Assembly: GCF_040685555.1 (NCBI RefSeq)
Contig: NZ_JBFBIK010000010.1
Span: forward strand, 1-64,000
DNA: 64,000 nt
From: Sphaerisporangium sp040685555
GTDB lineage: Bacteria > Actinomycetota > Actinomycetes > Streptosporangiales > Streptosporangiaceae
Direction: 5' to 3'
The notes under the pieces were generated by a model. The model searched no databases. It was not told the DNA's origin and saw only the letters and a program-made list of their open reading frames with translations. Positions 8,315 through 16,995 of the stretch are shown here, one piece after another. A program made the position numbers and the translations under genes. Each line of letters opens with the position of its first letter. Position 1 is the stretch's first letter.

Positions 8315-9241
8315 GTGCTCGTCATCGTCGCTCCCGGCCAAGGTGCCCAGGCTCCAGGCTTCCTGTCCCCGTGGCTCGAGATCCCCGGTCTTCGTGACCG
8401 GCTGTCGTCATGGTCGGATGTCGCCGGCCTCGATCTGATCTCCTACGGGACCACCGCCGAGGCCGACGAGATCCGGGACACCGCGGTCGCGCAGCCACTG
8501 CTGGTAGCGGCCGGCCTCGCCGTCGCGGAGGTCCTGCTCGGCACCGGCACCTCCGGCGCCGCCGGCGTGGTCGCCGGTCACAGCGTCGGTGAGTTCACCG
8601 CGGGCGCGCTGGCCGGAGTGCTCACCCCGGAGCAGGCCATCGGCCTGGTCCGCGAGCGCGGCCAGGCGATGGCCAAGGCCGCCTCGATCGCCGAGACCGG
8701 CATGACCGCCGTGCTCGGCGGCGCAGAGGAGGACGTGCTCGGCGCGATCGAGCGTCACGGCCTGACGCCCGCCAACATCAACGGGGCCGGGCAGATCGTC
8801 GCCGCCGGCACGGCGGCCGAGCTGGCGGCCTTCACGGCCGACCCGCCGGCCCGTGCCCGGCTGAGGTCGCTCTCGGTCGCCGGAGCGTTCCACACCCACC
8901 ACATGGCCTCCGCGGTCGAGCACCTGCGCGCCGAGGCCGCCGGCATCACCCCGGGCGACCCGCGCGTGACCCTGCTGTCCAACGCCGACGGGGCGGCCGT
9001 CGACACCGGCGCCGAGTTCGTCAGGCGGCTGATCGACCAGGTCGGCCGCCCGGTCAGGTGGGACCGATGCATGGCCACGATGGCCGATCTCGGCGTTACC
9101 GCCATGATCGAGCTACTACCCGGAGGCACGCTCACCGGCCTCGCCAAGCGAGCGCTCCACGGCATCGAGACGGTTGCCCTGAAGACCCCCGACGACCTCG
9201 CGGCCGCGCGCGCCGTGATCAGCAAGGAGACCGTCCAGTGA
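8315..9241 (+). CDS. fabD: Malonyl-CoA:ACP transacylase FabD
   Basis: Transfers malonyl from CoA to ACP, supplying extender units for type II fatty-acid synthesis in the cytosol. The 308-aa product begins MLVIVAPGQGAQAPGF, the conserved family N-terminus. GTG 8315 was chosen over ATG 8303 because GGTGGA lies upstream at good spacing and no family member carries the extra residues. The catalytic Ser90 is in GHSVGE, and the active-site His is in AFHTHHM (about residue 195). It is the first gene of the operon, and its stop overlaps the fabH start (GTGA). Confidence 0.95.
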   Translation: MLVIVAPGQGAQAPGFLSPWLEIPGLRDRLSSWSDVAGLDLISYGTTAEADEIRDTAVAQPLLVAAGLAVAEVLLGTGTSGAAGVVAGHSVGEFTAGALAGVLTPEQAIGLVRERGQAMAKAASIAETGMTAVLGGAEEDVLGAIERHGLTPANINGAGQIVAAGTAAELAAFTADPPARARLRSLSVAGAFHTHHMASAVEHLRAEAAGITPGDPRVTLLSNADGAAVDTGAEFVRRLIDQVGRPVRWDRCMATMADLGVTAMIELLPGGTLTGLAKRALHGIETVALKTPDDLAAARAVISKETVQ

Positions 9242-10194
9242 GGATCATGCGGGGCGCCCCGGGCGCCAGGGTGCTCGCGTTCGGCGGTTACCAGCCGGCC
9301 GGGGTCGTCACCAACGACGACCTTGCCAAGACCATCGACACCAACGACGCATGGATCCAGAGCCGTGTCGGCATCAAGGAGCGCCGCGTGGCGGGCCCCG
9401 AGGAGTCCGACGTCGACCTCGCCGTGCAGGCGGGCGGCAAGGCCCTGGCCGCGAGCGGGCTTTCCGCGAGCGAGATCGACCTGGTCGTCGTCGCCACCTG
9501 CACCCTTGAAACGCAGATCCCCAACGCCGCCGCCCGCGTCGCGCACCGGCTCGGCATCGAGGCGCCCGGCGCCTTCGACGTCAACGCCGCCTGCGCAGGT
9601 TTCTGCTACGCCCTCGCGGCGGCGGGCGACGCCGTGCGCGCGGGGTCCGCGACCAACGTGCTGGTCATCGGCACCGAGAAGCTCTCCCAGTGGGTCGACT
9701 GGACCGACAGGGCCACCTGCGTGATCTTCGCCGACGGCGCGGGGGCGGCCGTGGTCGGGCCCTCTGAGACACCGGGCATCGGCCCCGTGGTCTGGGGCAG
9801 CGCGGGCGACAAGTCCGAGGCGATCATCGTCAAGGACCGCGACTCCTTCCTGCACCAGGAAGGCCAGACCGTGTTCCGCTGGGCCACGACCGCGCTTCAC
9901 CCGGTGGCCAAGGAGGCCTGCGACCGTGCCGGGGTGGACCCCTCGGAGCTCGCGGCCTTCGTCCCCCACCAGGCGAACCTGCGCATCATCGAGTCCATCG
10001 CCCGCAAGCTCGGCGCCGACAAGGCCGTCATCGCCAAGGACATCGTGCTCGCCGGCAACACCTCCGCGGCGTCGATCCCGCTGGCGCTCAGCCGCATGAT
10101 CGAGCGCGGCGAGGTCCAGTCGGGCGACCTGGCCCTGCTCCTCGGCTTCGGCGCCGGCCTGACCTACGCCGGCCAGGTAGTGGAGATCCCCTAG
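9238..10194 (+). CDS. fabH: Beta-ketoacyl-ACP synthase III FabH
   Basis: Condenses an acyl-CoA primer with malonyl-ACP to start fatty-acid chains. In actinomycetes the primers are largely branched acyl-CoAs. The product has 318 aa. The catalytic triad is visible: Cys119 in NAACAGFCYAL, His in VPHQANLRI and Asn in GNTSAASIPLA. The GTG start overlaps the fabD stop by four bases and is preceded by AAGGAG, implying translational coupling. ATG 9247 is an internal alternative. Confidence 0.95.
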   Translation: MRIMRGAPGARVLAFGGYQPAGVVTNDDLAKTIDTNDAWIQSRVGIKERRVAGPEESDVDLAVQAGGKALAASGLSASEIDLVVVATCTLETQIPNAAARVAHRLGIEAPGAFDVNAACAGFCYALAAAGDAVRAGSATNVLVIGTEKLSQWVDWTDRATCVIFADGAGAAVVGPSETPGIGPVVWGSAGDKSEAIIVKDRDSFLHQEGQTVFRWATTALHPVAKEACDRAGVDPSELAAFVPHQANLRIIESIARKLGADKAVIAKDIVLAGNTSAASIPLALSRMIERGEVQSGDLALLLGFGAGLTYAGQVVEIP

Positions 10195-10265
10195 ACCTGT
10201 ACGGAGGCCCGCACGGCTCGCCGTACACATCAAGAAGAGAACACAATCCAAGGAGAAATTAAGAC

Positions 10266-10505
10266 ATGGCAGTGACCGAGCAGGAAATCCTCGCGGGCCT
10301 CGGCAAGATCATCAACGAGATCACCGGCATCCCGGCTGTCGAGGTCACCCCCGAGAAGAACTTCGTGGACGACCTCGACATCGACTCCCTCTCCATGGTC
10401 GAGATCGCCGTCGCCGCCCAGGACGAGTTCGGCGTCGAGATCCCCGACGACCAGCTCAAGCACCTCAAGACCGTCAAGGACGTCGTCAACTTCATCCAGA
10501 ACTGA
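10266..10505 (+). CDS. acpP: Acyl carrier protein
   Basis: A 79-aa carrier for growing acyl chains. Ser41 in the DIDSLS motif is the 4'-phosphopantetheine attachment site, and the flanking acidic helix (VEIAVAAQDEFGVEIPDD) is the usual partner-binding helix II. AAGGAG lies upstream. The 71-bp gap after fabH is AT-richer than its surroundings and could hold an RNA-processing or extra initiation signal, fitting the high ACP demand. Confidence 0.97.
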   Translation: MAVTEQEILAGLGKIINEITGIPAVEVTPEKNFVDDLDIDSLSMVEIAVAAQDEFGVEIPDDQLKHLKTVKDVVNFIQN

Positions 10506-10587
10506 CCTTCTCAGGCGTCCGGCGCGTCCGGCGCGTCCGGGCGTCTGAGCCCCCCAGCTTCGCGACGACCACAAGGAGCGCATCAAA

Positions 10588-11820
10588 GTGAGTACAGAGC
10601 GGGTACGTGTCGTCGTCACCGGGCTCGGCGTGACGACGCCTCTCGGTGGAGACGTCGCCTCGACCTGGTCGGCGCTCCTCGCCGGGCAGTCGGGGGTCCG
10701 CGCGCTCACCGAGGAGTGGGTCGACCTGCTGCCGGTGAAGTTCGCGGCCAGGGCGGCCGTCGACCCCACCGAAGTGCTCCCGAGGCCCGAGTCGCGCCGC
10801 CTCGACCGCGCCGAGCAGTTCGCGCTCATCGCCGCGCGCGAGGCCTGGAAGGACGCGGGCACGCCGAAGGTCGCGCCCGACCGGCTCGGCGTGGTCGTCG
10901 GAAGCGGCATCGGCGGGATCACCACGATCCTGGCGGCCTACGACGTCTTCAAGGAGAAGGGCTGGCAGCGGCTCTCGCCGTTCACCGTCCCCATGCTGAT
11001 GCCCAACGGCTCCGCCGGGTGGATCGGCATCGAGCTCGGCGCGACCGCGGGGGTCCACGCCACCGTGAGCGCCTGTGCCACCGGTGCGGAGTCCATCGGG
11101 TACGCCATGGAGATGATCAGGTCAGGGCGTGCGGACGTCGTCGTGGCGGGTGGCACCGAGGCGGCCATCCACCCCCTCAACATCGGCTCCTTCGCGGCGA
11201 TGCGCGCGATGTCCACCCGCAACGACGACCCCGAGCACGCCTCCCGGCCCTGGGACAAGGGCCGCGACGGCTTCGTGCTCGGTGAGGGCGCGGGCATCAT
11301 CGTCCTCGAGTCCGAGGAGCACGCCCGCGCGCGGGGCGCCCGCGTCTACGCCGAGGTGGCCGGGGTCGGCTACTCCGGCGACGCCCACCACATCGCCCAG
11401 CCCGAGCCCACGGGCGCGGGCCTCAGAAGCGCGGCCCGAAGGGTCCTGGAGAACTCCAGGCTGACCGGCAAGGACATCCTGCACGTCAACGCGCACGCCA
11501 CCTCCACTCCCGCGGGGGACGTCGTGGAGGCCGTGGCGATCCTGGACATCATCGGTGACCACCCGCTCGTGACGGCGACCAAGTCGATGACCGGTCACCT
11601 GCTCGGCGGGGCCGGGGGCATCGAGTCCGTCTTCACGATCAAGGCGCTGTACGACCGGGTCGTGCCGCCCACCGTCAACGTGGACGACCTGGACGACGGC
11701 GTCGAGATCGACATCGTGCGGGACGTGCCCCGCAAACTCCCCGATGGCCAGATCGCCGCGATCAACAACTCGTTCGGGTTCGGCGGCCACAACGTCGCCG
11801 TCGCCTTCGCCAGCATCTGA
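10588..11820 (+). CDS. fabF: Beta-ketoacyl-ACP synthase II FabF
   Basis: Elongating ketosynthase of 410 aa. The catalytic Cys163 is in VSACATGAES. The two His are in NAHATSTPAGD and TKSMTGHLLGGAGG, and the C-terminal NNSFGFGGHN signature is intact. The GTG start follows AAGGAG. It is the fourth fab gene of the operon, between acpP and accD. Confidence 0.96.
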   Translation: MSTERVRVVVTGLGVTTPLGGDVASTWSALLAGQSGVRALTEEWVDLLPVKFAARAAVDPTEVLPRPESRRLDRAEQFALIAAREAWKDAGTPKVAPDRLGVVVGSGIGGITTILAAYDVFKEKGWQRLSPFTVPMLMPNGSAGWIGIELGATAGVHATVSACATGAESIGYAMEMIRSGRADVVVAGGTEAAIHPLNIGSFAAMRAMSTRNDDPEHASRPWDKGRDGFVLGEGAGIIVLESEEHARARGARVYAEVAGVGYSGDAHHIAQPEPTGAGLRSAARRVLENSRLTGKDILHVNAHATSTPAGDVVEAVAILDIIGDHPLVTATKSMTGHLLGGAGGIESVFTIKALYDRVVPPTVNVDDLDDGVEIDIVRDVPRKLPDGQIAAINNSFGFGGHNVAVAFASI

Positions 11821-11832
11821 TTTGGAGCGACA

Positions 11833-13257
11833 GTGACTGTGCTCGACAACGGGGTGGTGTCCGCGTCCTCCGAAAAGGAGACTCCTGATCCTCGCGATCC
11901 GCTGATCCGTCTTACGGCCCTGTTCGACGAGGGCTCGATCCACCTGATCTCGCCCGAGGACCGCAGCGGCGTGCTCGCCGCCATGGGCCGCGTGGAGGGC
12001 GTGCCGGTGGTGGCCTTCTCCAGCGACGCCCGCTTCCAGGGCGGCGCGATGGGCAGCGAGGGCTGCGAGCACATCGTGCACGCCTACGACATCGCCGTCC
12101 GCGAGCGGGTGCCGATCGTCGGCCTGTGGCACTCCGGCGGCGCCCGCCTCGCCGAGGGTGTGGAGTCCCTGCACGCCGTAGGCCGCGTGTTCGCCGCCAT
12201 GACCAGGGCCTCGGGCGTGGTGCCGCAGATCTCCGTGGTCCTCGGCCCGGCGGCCGGCGGAGCGGCGTACGGCCCCGCCCTCACCGACCTCGTGATCCTC
12301 TCCGACCAGGGCCGCATCTTCGTCACCGGCCCCGACGTCGTCCGCAGCGTCACCGGCGAGAAGATCGACATGGCCGCCCTCGGCGGCCCCGAGCCGCACA
12401 GCAAGCGCAGCGGCGTGGTCCACGTGGTCACCAAGACCGACACCGAGGCGCTGCTGAACGCCCGCCGCCTCGCCGTGCTGCTCGGCCACCAGGGCCGCGT
12501 CCGCCTCGACTCGGTGCGGGACGTCGACTTCTCCGGCCTGCTGCCCGAGGAGGCCCGCCGGGCGTATTCGGTGCAACCGCTCGTCAACGGCCTGCTCGAC
12601 GAGCCCGGCGTCGAACTGCACCCCAAGTGGGCGCCCAACATCGTCACCACGCTCGGCCGCCTCGGCGGCCGAACGGTGGGAGTCATCGCCAACAACCCGA
12701 TGCGGCTGGCCGGCTGCCTCGACTCGATCTCCGCCGAGAAGGCCGCCCGGTTCGTGCGCATGTGCGACTCCTTCGGGGTGCCGCTGGTCGTCCTGGTGGA
12801 CGTCCCCGGCTACCTTCCCGGCGTCGGGCAGGAGCACGACGGCGTGGTCCGCCGCGGCGCCAAGCTGCTGCACGCCTTCGCCGAGGCCTCGGTTCCGCGC
12901 GTGACGCTCGTGACCCGCAAGGCGTACGGCGGCGCGTACATCGCGATGAACTCCCGCTCCCTGGGCGCCACCAAGGTGTTCGCCTGGCCGACCGCCGAGA
13001 TCGCCGTCATGGGCGCGGTCGCGGCCGTACGGGTGCTCAAGCGCCGCGAGATCGCCGCCGCGCCCGAGGAGGAGCGCTCGGCCCTCGAGGCCCGGCTCGC
13101 CGAGGAGCACGAGAAGGTCGCCGGCAGCCTCGACAGGGCCGTCGAGCTCGACGTGGTCGACGAGGTCATCAAGCCCGGCGAGACCCGCGGCGCCATCGCC
13201 AAGGTCCTCGCCCAGGCCACCCCGGCCCGCGGAGCCCACGGCAACATCCCGCTCTAA
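11833..13257 (+). CDS. accD: Acyl-CoA carboxylase carboxyltransferase (beta) subunit
   Basis: Carboxyltransferase subunit of acetyl/propionyl-CoA carboxylase, making malonyl-CoA for the pathway encoded just upstream. The 474-aa product has both halves of the crotonase-like fold. The acyl-CoA oxyanion glycines (HSGGARL, GPAAGGAAYGPAL) are in the first half. The second holds the biotin-pocket glycines (DVPGYLPG, KAYGGAYIAM). Position after fabF, 12 bp away, resembles the mycobacterial fabD-acpM-kasA-kasB-accD6 arrangement, so an AccD6-like role is likely. The alpha subunit with biotin carboxylase is not in the window. Operon end is marked by a strong hairpin. Confidence 0.93.
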   Translation: MTVLDNGVVSASSEKETPDPRDPLIRLTALFDEGSIHLISPEDRSGVLAAMGRVEGVPVVAFSSDARFQGGAMGSEGCEHIVHAYDIAVRERVPIVGLWHSGGARLAEGVESLHAVGRVFAAMTRASGVVPQISVVLGPAAGGAAYGPALTDLVILSDQGRIFVTGPDVVRSVTGEKIDMAALGGPEPHSKRSGVVHVVTKTDTEALLNARRLAVLLGHQGRVRLDSVRDVDFSGLLPEEARRAYSVQPLVNGLLDEPGVELHPKWAPNIVTTLGRLGGRTVGVIANNPMRLAGCLDSISAEKAARFVRMCDSFGVPLVVLVDVPGYLPGVGQEHDGVVRRGAKLLHAFAEASVPRVTLVTRKAYGGAYIAMNSRSLGATKVFAWPTAEIAVMGAVAAVRVLKRREIAAAPEEERSALEARLAEEHEKVAGSLDRAVELDVVDEVIKPGETRGAIAKVLAQATPARGAHGNIPL

Positions 13258-13266
13258 GCCGCTCCC

Positions 13267-13303
13267 GTGCGGCCCCGCACCCACCTCGGGTGCGGGGCCG
13301 CAC
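13267..13303 (+). terminator. Strong hairpin terminator of the fab operon
   Basis: Perfect 16-bp stem, GTGCGGCCCCGCACCC pairing with GGGTGCGGGGCCGCAC, with a 5-nt loop, starting 9 bp after accD. Confidence 0.85.
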
Positions 13304-13412
13304 GGCGTCAGTGCGCGGCCATCATGCGACACCGCCGCGCCGCCGGACTGTACCTGCGGCAGCGGCTGGGCCGAGGCCGAGCGGGCGTCGAAACCGATGC
13401 CGGCCGGCCCGG

Positions 13413-13643
13413 CTAGGCCCGGACCGGGCCCCTGCCGGACACCCAGTCCTTGAAGGCATCCCATTCGCCCGGGGTGACGTAGAGCCTGCCCTTCGGATTC
13501 TTCGAGTCGCGGAAGGCGATGAGCCTCTCGCCACCGGCCCCGCGCGGGGCGGCCTGATGGCCGTCGAGAACACCGATCTCTACGCAGTCGCCGCCGGTGC
13601 TGTGTGGGCTCTTGCGCCAGCCGCCACGAGGCTCGTGGGTCAC
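13413..13643 (-). CDS. DUF397 small regulatory protein
   Basis: A 76-aa protein with the DUF397 signature WRKSPHSTGGDCVEIG, a central RDSK and a C-terminal helix. GTG 13643 is preferred because AGGAG sits 7 nt upstream; the longer ATG at 13679 would overlap the preceding gene and add an Arg-rich leader. DUF397 proteins are the small partners of XRE-DUF5753 regulators in actinomycetes, and that regulator gene lies immediately upstream on the same strand. Confidence 0.9.
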   Translation of the reverse strand: MTHEPRGGWRKSPHSTGGDCVEIGVLDGHQAAPRGAGGERLIAFRDSKNPKGRLYVTPGEWDAFKDWVSGRGPVRA

Positions 13644-13668
13644 CTTGCGTCTCCTTTCCCGGAGGGTC

Positions 13669-14526
13669 TCAGCCCTCATCGCATGCGATCGAAGTGACCA
13701 GGGCCGCAGTGTCTCCAGATGAGAGCGCCCTGGCCAGCAGGTCGGCGAACATCATGGCGTATCTGCGCCGCTCTTGTGGCTCTTCCAGCACGAGGCCGCT
13801 GGCGGCCTGCTCCAGGTAGACCAGGTCGACATCGCCCGGCTCCGGGAACTCCAAGAGATTGAACTGCCCGTCGAGGGCGGAGTGCGCGCCCGAGGCGAAC
13901 GGCAGGATCCGGATGTCGACGTTCGGCAGGGCGCCCGCCTCAAGGAGGTGGAGGAGCTGCCCCCGCATCACGCCCGGCCCGCCGACCTGGCGCCTGATCA
14001 CCGCCTCGTCGAGCACCACGACGATCTGGATGGGGTAGTCCGGGCGGGTGACGAGATCTTGCCGCGACATGCGCACCGCGACCTTCTCCTCGACCTCGGC
14101 CTGGCCCATCGCGGTCGCCTCGATGACCGCCCGCGCGTACTCCTCGGTCTGGAGCAGGCCGGGGACGACCTGCGGCTGGTAGGTGCGCAGGACCGACGCC
14201 TCGGCCTCCAGCCCGATGTAGGAGTCGAACCCGGGCTTCAGCGTCTGGCGATGGCGGTGCCACCACCCGCGCTTACGCGCTTCCCTGGCCATCTCCAGCA
14301 GCTGGCCACGGGCCTCGCCCGCGACGCCGTACACCTCCAGGAGGGCCGCCACGTCGGCGGGAGCGGGCCTGGTCAGCCCGGTCTCATATCGCCAGAGCGT
14401 GATGTCGGTGGTGCCGACCAGCTCGGCCACCTCCTGACGCGACTTGGCGCTGGCCTCCCTGAGCCCGCGCAGCTCGGCGACGAGACGGCGGTGCCGCGCG
14501 GTCGGGCTGCGGCGTGGTGCTGTCAC
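13669..14526 (-). CDS. XRE-family regulator with DUF5753 (WhiJ/AbaA-like)
   Basis: DNA-binding regulator of 285 aa. Residues ~10-70 form an XRE helix-turn-helix (SRQEVAELVGTTDITLWRYE), and residues ~95-280 form DUF5753 (the Scr1-like region with LRTYQPQVVPGLLQTEEYA and ILPFASGAHSALDGQF). The GTG start follows GGGGAGGG. The DUF397 gene lies 25 bp downstream and an ATP-binding kinase-like gene is divergent, reproducing the WhiJ/AbaA-type modules that influence development and antibiotic production in Streptomyces. The DNA target is unknown. Confidence 0.9.
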   Translation of the reverse strand: MTAPRRSPTARHRRLVAELRGLREASAKSRQEVAELVGTTDITLWRYETGLTRPAPADVAALLEVYGVAGEARGQLLEMAREARKRGWWHRHRQTLKPGFDSYIGLEAEASVLRTYQPQVVPGLLQTEEYARAVIEATAMGQAEVEEKVAVRMSRQDLVTRPDYPIQIVVVLDEAVIRRQVGGPGVMRGQLLHLLEAGALPNVDIRILPFASGAHSALDGQFNLLEFPEPGDVDLVYLEQAASGLVLEEPQERRRYAMMFADLLARALSSGDTAALVTSIACDEG

Positions 14527-14628
14527 GCACCCTCCCCTCGGACGAAGACTGGCCGCCCAGTCTGGCGGTTACACAGAGCATCGGACAAGGAACTCTTTGA
14601 CACCAACCAATCTGAGAACTTTCAGGTT

Positions 14629-14644
14629 GAGGCATTAAAGCCTC
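14629..14644. promoter_or_regulatory. Small inverted repeat between divergent regulator genes
   Basis: GAGGC and GCCTC arms separated by 6 nt, within the AT-rich 199-bp gap between the XRE gene and the ATP-binding protein gene. A TAAGACT element and an upstream TTGACA (14597-14602) lie nearby. It is a plausible operator or promoter region, but short and unproven. Confidence 0.3.
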
Positions 14645-14725
14645 TGCTAAGACTGTGACCCAGGGCGAGCATCTAACCACACAAAGTTGCCAGTGGGTCG
14701 GATGGCACTTGAGAGGCGGCAGTAA

Positions 14726-15145
14726 ATGAAGACATCGGCAGGGCAGGGCTTGTCCGCTGCCACGCCTCTCGTCACGGCCAGCTTCCCAGGCACGCACGAC
14801 CAGGCCTCGCACGCCCGCGCGCTCGTGCGAGACGCCCTCCACGAGGCCCGGTACGACGGCATCACCCGGGACGCCGAGCTGCTGACCAGCGAGCTGTTCA
14901 CCAACGCCGTCCAGCACAGCCGCTCGGGGCACCTCGGCACGGTCACCGTCATGATCCAGGCAGGCGACGTGGTGCGCATAGAGGTCGTCGACGACGGCTC
15001 CGCCATCTCCTGCCCGAGAGTCATGACCCAGGACGCCGTCTCCCTCGGCGGCAGGGGGCTGTTCCTCGTCCAGTCGATCTCGTCGCGATTCGGCATGCGG
15101 AGCGACCACGCCGCCACCGCGATCTGGTTCGAGCTCGTTCCCTAG
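14726..15145 (+). CDS. HATPase_c_2 anti-sigma-factor-like ATP-binding protein
   Basis: A 139-aa protein with the GHKL ATPase fold of SpoIIAB/RsbW-type kinases: N-box ELLTSELFTNAVQHS, G1 box VVDDGS and G2 region GGRGLFLVQSIS. In actinomycetes such proteins act as anti-sigma or regulatory kinases, many with unknown partners. The ATG start follows GAGGCGG. It is divergent from the XRE regulator and belongs to the same WhiJ-type trio. Confidence 0.87.
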   Translation: MKTSAGQGLSAATPLVTASFPGTHDQASHARALVRDALHEARYDGITRDAELLTSELFTNAVQHSRSGHLGTVTVMIQAGDVVRIEVVDDGSAISCPRVMTQDAVSLGGRGLFLVQSISSRFGMRSDHAATAIWFELVP

Positions 15146-15234
15146 CCGACGGCCCCGTTCACCCGGGGGCGGCGGGAACGGTCCAAGATCATATTATTTG
15201 TGGCACGCGACAACAAACCATGCCCCCGGGACGG

Positions 15235-15729
15235 TCAGACGGCGGCGTGAAGCCAGCGGACGGGTGCGCCGTCACCGGCGTAGCGGAACGGCTCCAGCTC
15301 CTCGTCCCACTGTTTCCCGAGCAGCTTGTCCAGCTCGTCCTCAAGGACGACCCGGCCCTGCGACGCCATGAGCATGACGTTGCGTAGCCGGTCCTCAGGG
15401 ATCATGATGTCGCCGGACACCCCGATCACCGCCGTGAAGGCACCCAGGGTCGGCGTGTACGCGTGCCGGGAGCCGTCGACGCCCGGGGAGGCGTCCTCGG
15501 TGATCTCGAAGCGGATGCGCTGCCAGCCCATGAGAGAGGACGTGATCGCCCCGGCCGCGCCGGGACGGCCCTCCCACTCGGCCTGCGTGCGCACCGTGCC
15601 AGGCTGGGCTGGCTGAGGAGTCCACGATAGGTCGACGGGTATGCCAAGCACACCCGCGACCGCCCATTCGATGTGCGGGCACAGCGCGGGCTGAGCCGAG
15701 TGGACGTACAGCACGCCACGAGCAGACAC
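15235..15729 (-). CDS. DUF3145 family protein
   Basis: A 164-aa cytosolic protein of the actinobacteria-specific DUF3145 family, full length, beginning SARGVLYVHSAQPALCPHIE. It contains conserved WQRIRFEITEDAS and EDELDKLLGKQWDEELEPFRYAG segments. The GTG start has GGGAGG 5 nt upstream. Function is unknown. In several actinomycetes I recall this gene near the fab cluster, and it is so here. Confidence 0.88.
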   Translation of the reverse strand: MSARGVLYVHSAQPALCPHIEWAVAGVLGIPVDLSWTPQPAQPGTVRTQAEWEGRPGAAGAITSSLMGWQRIRFEITEDASPGVDGSRHAYTPTLGAFTAVIGVSGDIMIPEDRLRNVMLMASQGRVVLEDELDKLLGKQWDEELEPFRYAGDGAPVRWLHAAV

Positions 15730-15920
15730 CGGACCTCCCGTTTCGTACGAGGTGCGCCTTCCCCAACGTCCTCATACTGGGATGATCACAAGTGACTGAG
15801 GGAGAGACTACCGTCCGTCGTGGCGGGGCACCAGAGCCGGGTCATACCTAATCACGCTTGGCAACTCTCCGCATGGGGAAAGATACATTCCGTGTTTACC
15901 TCCCCCATAAGGAGCCGCCG

Positions 15921-16952
15921 GTGAACGTACAGGCAGTGGAGCACACGCCGGGACGGAGCACCCTCATCCGGCCCGGCGTCCTCCTCGCCAGGTCGCCCGT
16001 CGCCGCCGCTCGGTGGACCCAGGCGGTGGAACACGTGGACGGGTTCTATCTCGTACGGCTCGCACCGGGAGCCGACCCCTGCGAGGTCGCCGCCACGCTC
16101 TCCGGCCAGGGCCACGAGGTCTCCCCCAACCACGTCGTCGTCGGCCAGCCGCTGTTCTTCGGCGGGCCGACCGGATCGCCCGTCCCCGCCGCCGCCCCCG
16201 CGTACGAGCCCGGCGAGCCGTCCCGCGTCACCGTCGGGCTCCTCGACACCGGGGTGGCCCCCCACCCGTGGTTCAGGGACGCCGAGTGGTTCCCCGGCCA
16301 GCCCGGCGAGATCCTCGACGCCGACGGCGACGGGCTTCTCGACCAGCAGGCGGGGCACGGCACGTTCATCGCCGGGCTGGTGCTGCGCCAGGCTCCCGGC
16401 GTGCGGCTGCGCGTGGCGCGGGTGCTCGACAGCAACGGCGTCGGCGACGAGGCCGGGGTGCTCCGGGCGCTGAGCCTCCTGCGCGACACGCGCCTCGACG
16501 TGCTCGTGCTGTCCTTCGGCTGCTTCACCTACGACGACCGGCCCTCGCCGCTGCTGGAGCGCGCCCTCGCAGGGTTCCCCGACACGGTGATCGTGGCCTG
16601 CGCGGGCAACACCGCCTCCCCGCGCCCCTTCTGGCCCGCCGCGTTGCCCCGCGTCGTAGCCGTCGGAGCCCTGGACTCCGCCGAAGGCGAGCGGGCGAGG
16701 TTCTCCGCGTACGGCCCCTGGGTGGACGCGTGCGCACGTGGCGAAGCCTTGACCAGTAGTTTCGTGGACTTTCAGCAGTTTCACAGCTATGCCGTCTGGA
16801 GCGGGACGTCTTTCGCGGCCGCCGTGGTGGCCGGGGCGATCGCCGCCGCGGCCCGGCACATGTCCCCCGGCGAGGCGGCGAGCCAGGTGCTCGACCCCGC
16901 GCACGGCAGGCGATTCCCCGATCTCGGGGTCCTCGTGCCCGCGCCCCGCTAG
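15921..16952 (+). CDS. Intracellular subtilisin-like (S8) serine protease
   Basis: A 343-aa protease with a complete triad: Asp109 (VGLLDTGVAPHPW), His146 (GHGTFIAGL) and Ser297 (SGTSFAAAVVAG). An N-terminal ~95-residue region resembles an inhibitor-like propeptide, but no signal peptide is present, so it should act in the cytoplasm. GTG 15921 is chosen for the AAGGAG 7 nt upstream; an upstream TTG and ATG are in frame without a site. It is the first gene of a tight cassette with a sigma-like factor, a 161-aa protein and a TPR-CHAT protease. That context suggests regulated proteolysis of a signalling partner rather than nutrition. Confidence 0.87.
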   Translation: MNVQAVEHTPGRSTLIRPGVLLARSPVAAARWTQAVEHVDGFYLVRLAPGADPCEVAATLSGQGHEVSPNHVVVGQPLFFGGPTGSPVPAAAPAYEPGEPSRVTVGLLDTGVAPHPWFRDAEWFPGQPGEILDADGDGLLDQQAGHGTFIAGLVLRQAPGVRLRVARVLDSNGVGDEAGVLRALSLLRDTRLDVLVLSFGCFTYDDRPSPLLERALAGFPDTVIVACAGNTASPRPFWPAALPRVVAVGALDSAEGERARFSAYGPWVDACARGEALTSSFVDFQQFHSYAVWSGTSFAAAVVAGAIAAAARHMSPGEAASQVLDPAHGRRFPDLGVLVPAPR

Positions 16953-16995
16953 GGTTCTCACCAAGAGCACTCTTCCGACCACGCAAAGTCATCAC

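Noticed and set aside
11122..13464. 780-aa minus-strand open frame opposite fabF/accD
   Set aside because: Composition is typical of antisense frames in GC-rich DNA; the plus-strand genes have all catalytic motifs.
14597..14602. TTGACA as a complete promoter for the ATP-binding gene
   Set aside because: No acceptable -10 at 16-18 bp; kept only as a note.
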